A DNA stretch of 64,000 nucleotides from Euonymus europaeus (Eukaryota; Streptophyta; Magnoliopsida; Celastrales; Celastraceae). Positions 63,901 through 64,000 of the stretch are shown one piece after another. The notes below the pieces were generated by a model, which was given only the letters and a program-made list of their open reading frames with translations, was not told where the DNA came from and made no database searches. The stretch covers positions 10,831,001-10,895,000 of the forward strand of contig OY756961.1 in NCBI GenBank assembly GCA_963580455.1, read 5' to 3'. The stretch's first letter is position 1. Every line of letters begins with the position of its first letter. The translations under genes were made by a program, and so were the position numbers.

Positions 63901-64000
63901 AAACACAAACTTTCTATGACAGATGGAAAAAACCGTTAAAAGCTCCTCCATAAAGAGAGTTGAGCAACTTCAAACAATCAAAATTGCTCGGTGTACACCC
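60917..64000 (+). repeat. Right-edge block with a 961-bp repeat and final right-dialect run
   Basis: A six-monomer segment recurs at +961 bp: the GGACAGAGTTG junction precedes units starting at 61078 and 62039. Each is followed by the K-like GTAAACTTTTTAATG unit and an A-like unit with TTTAGATGCC. From about 62.3 kb T, D, F, E, C, A and B units appear, then T, CGGATAATC, D and U to the edge. A 2-bp AG insertion lies in the junction at 63471-63480. The array continues past the window. Confidence 0.75.

Larger units (their letters stand above)
1..64000 (+). repeat. Satellite DNA array, ~160-bp monomer, about 400 copies
   Basis: The same ~160-bp unit repeats head-to-tail with no gap. Each unit starts at a TTG (usually TTGAGCAACTT), passes through GTTGCTCGGTG, a T-run, AAATTTTA, usually an AAGCTT, GATTATTTCGATG and AAAAGCTCC, and ends in CATAGAGAGAG. 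Unit starts at 1, 161, 321, 481, 642 and so on can be followed to 63960, giving about 400 complete units and a 41-base partial copy. All units lie on the same strand and no foreign sequence interrupts them. Arrays of this kind are typical of eukaryotic centromeric or other constitutive heterochromatin; that role is inferred. I do not recognise the family. Confidence 0.98.

Noticed and set aside
1..64000. CRISPR array
   Set aside because: The unit is a continuous ~160-bp repeat with no alternation of short repeat and unique spacer, and there are no cas genes.
1..64000. Claim that this is the functional centromere of a named species
   Set aside because: Size and HOR structure fit, but no CENH3 data are available and I do not recognise the family. 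Subtelomeric or other heterochromatic satellites look similar.
1..64000. Transposable element, LTR, rDNA, tRNA or telomeric repeat insertions
   Set aside because: Every stretch read aligns to the 160-bp monomer. No TTAGGG/TTTAGGG-type runs, target-site duplications, LTR ends or tRNA-like folds were seen.

Overview
The whole window is one uninterrupted tandem satellite array. A monomer of about 160 bp (roughly 36% G+C by hand count of a consensus) repeats head-to-tail on the same strand from the first base to the last. Walking the monomer start (a TTG just after the CATAGAGAGA block) from base 1 gives about 400 complete monomers plus a 41-base partial copy at the right edge. I see no gene, RNA gene, transposon, CRISPR array, inversion or non-satellite spacer. 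The short open reading frames are chance read-through of the repeat. Such arrays occur in eukaryotic centromeric, pericentromeric or subtelomeric heterochromatin. The size and layout recall plant and animal centromeric satellites, but I do not recognise this family and cannot name the organism or prove centromere function.

Monomers fall into recurring subtypes, labelled here A to M, T, U and V, which differ at a few diagnostic positions. They are arranged in higher-order repeats (HORs). Bases 1-4803 are built on an A-B-C trimer with D and E inserted. From 4804 to 44662 an H monomer (HindIII site lost by one base) marks each HOR start, at 4804, 8004, 11525, 14085, 16645, 19846, 22887, 25448, 27688, 30730, 35859, 37939, 40821 and 44663. 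The intervals are 20, 22, 16, 16, 20, 19, 16, 14, 19, 32, 13, 18 and 24 monomers. Two adjacent 16-mers (11525-14084 and 14085-16644) are exactly 2560 bp each.

From about 44.7 kb the array passes into a second dialect (T, U and V monomers). It contains two adjacent, nearly identical 2873-bp copies (52132-55004, 55005-57877) and a related 2073-bp copy before them. From about 59.3 to 62.3 kb left-dialect monomers reappear inside the right dialect.

The notable sequence-level signals are these: a perfect 9-bp inverted repeat with a 10-bp spacer near the start of most monomer types but broken in others; subtype differences concentrated at three of four CpG sites as CG to TG or CA changes, while the fourth CpG is almost invariant; chimeric monomers that record exchange within the repeat; and a single 39-bp internal deletion in an otherwise length-stable array.
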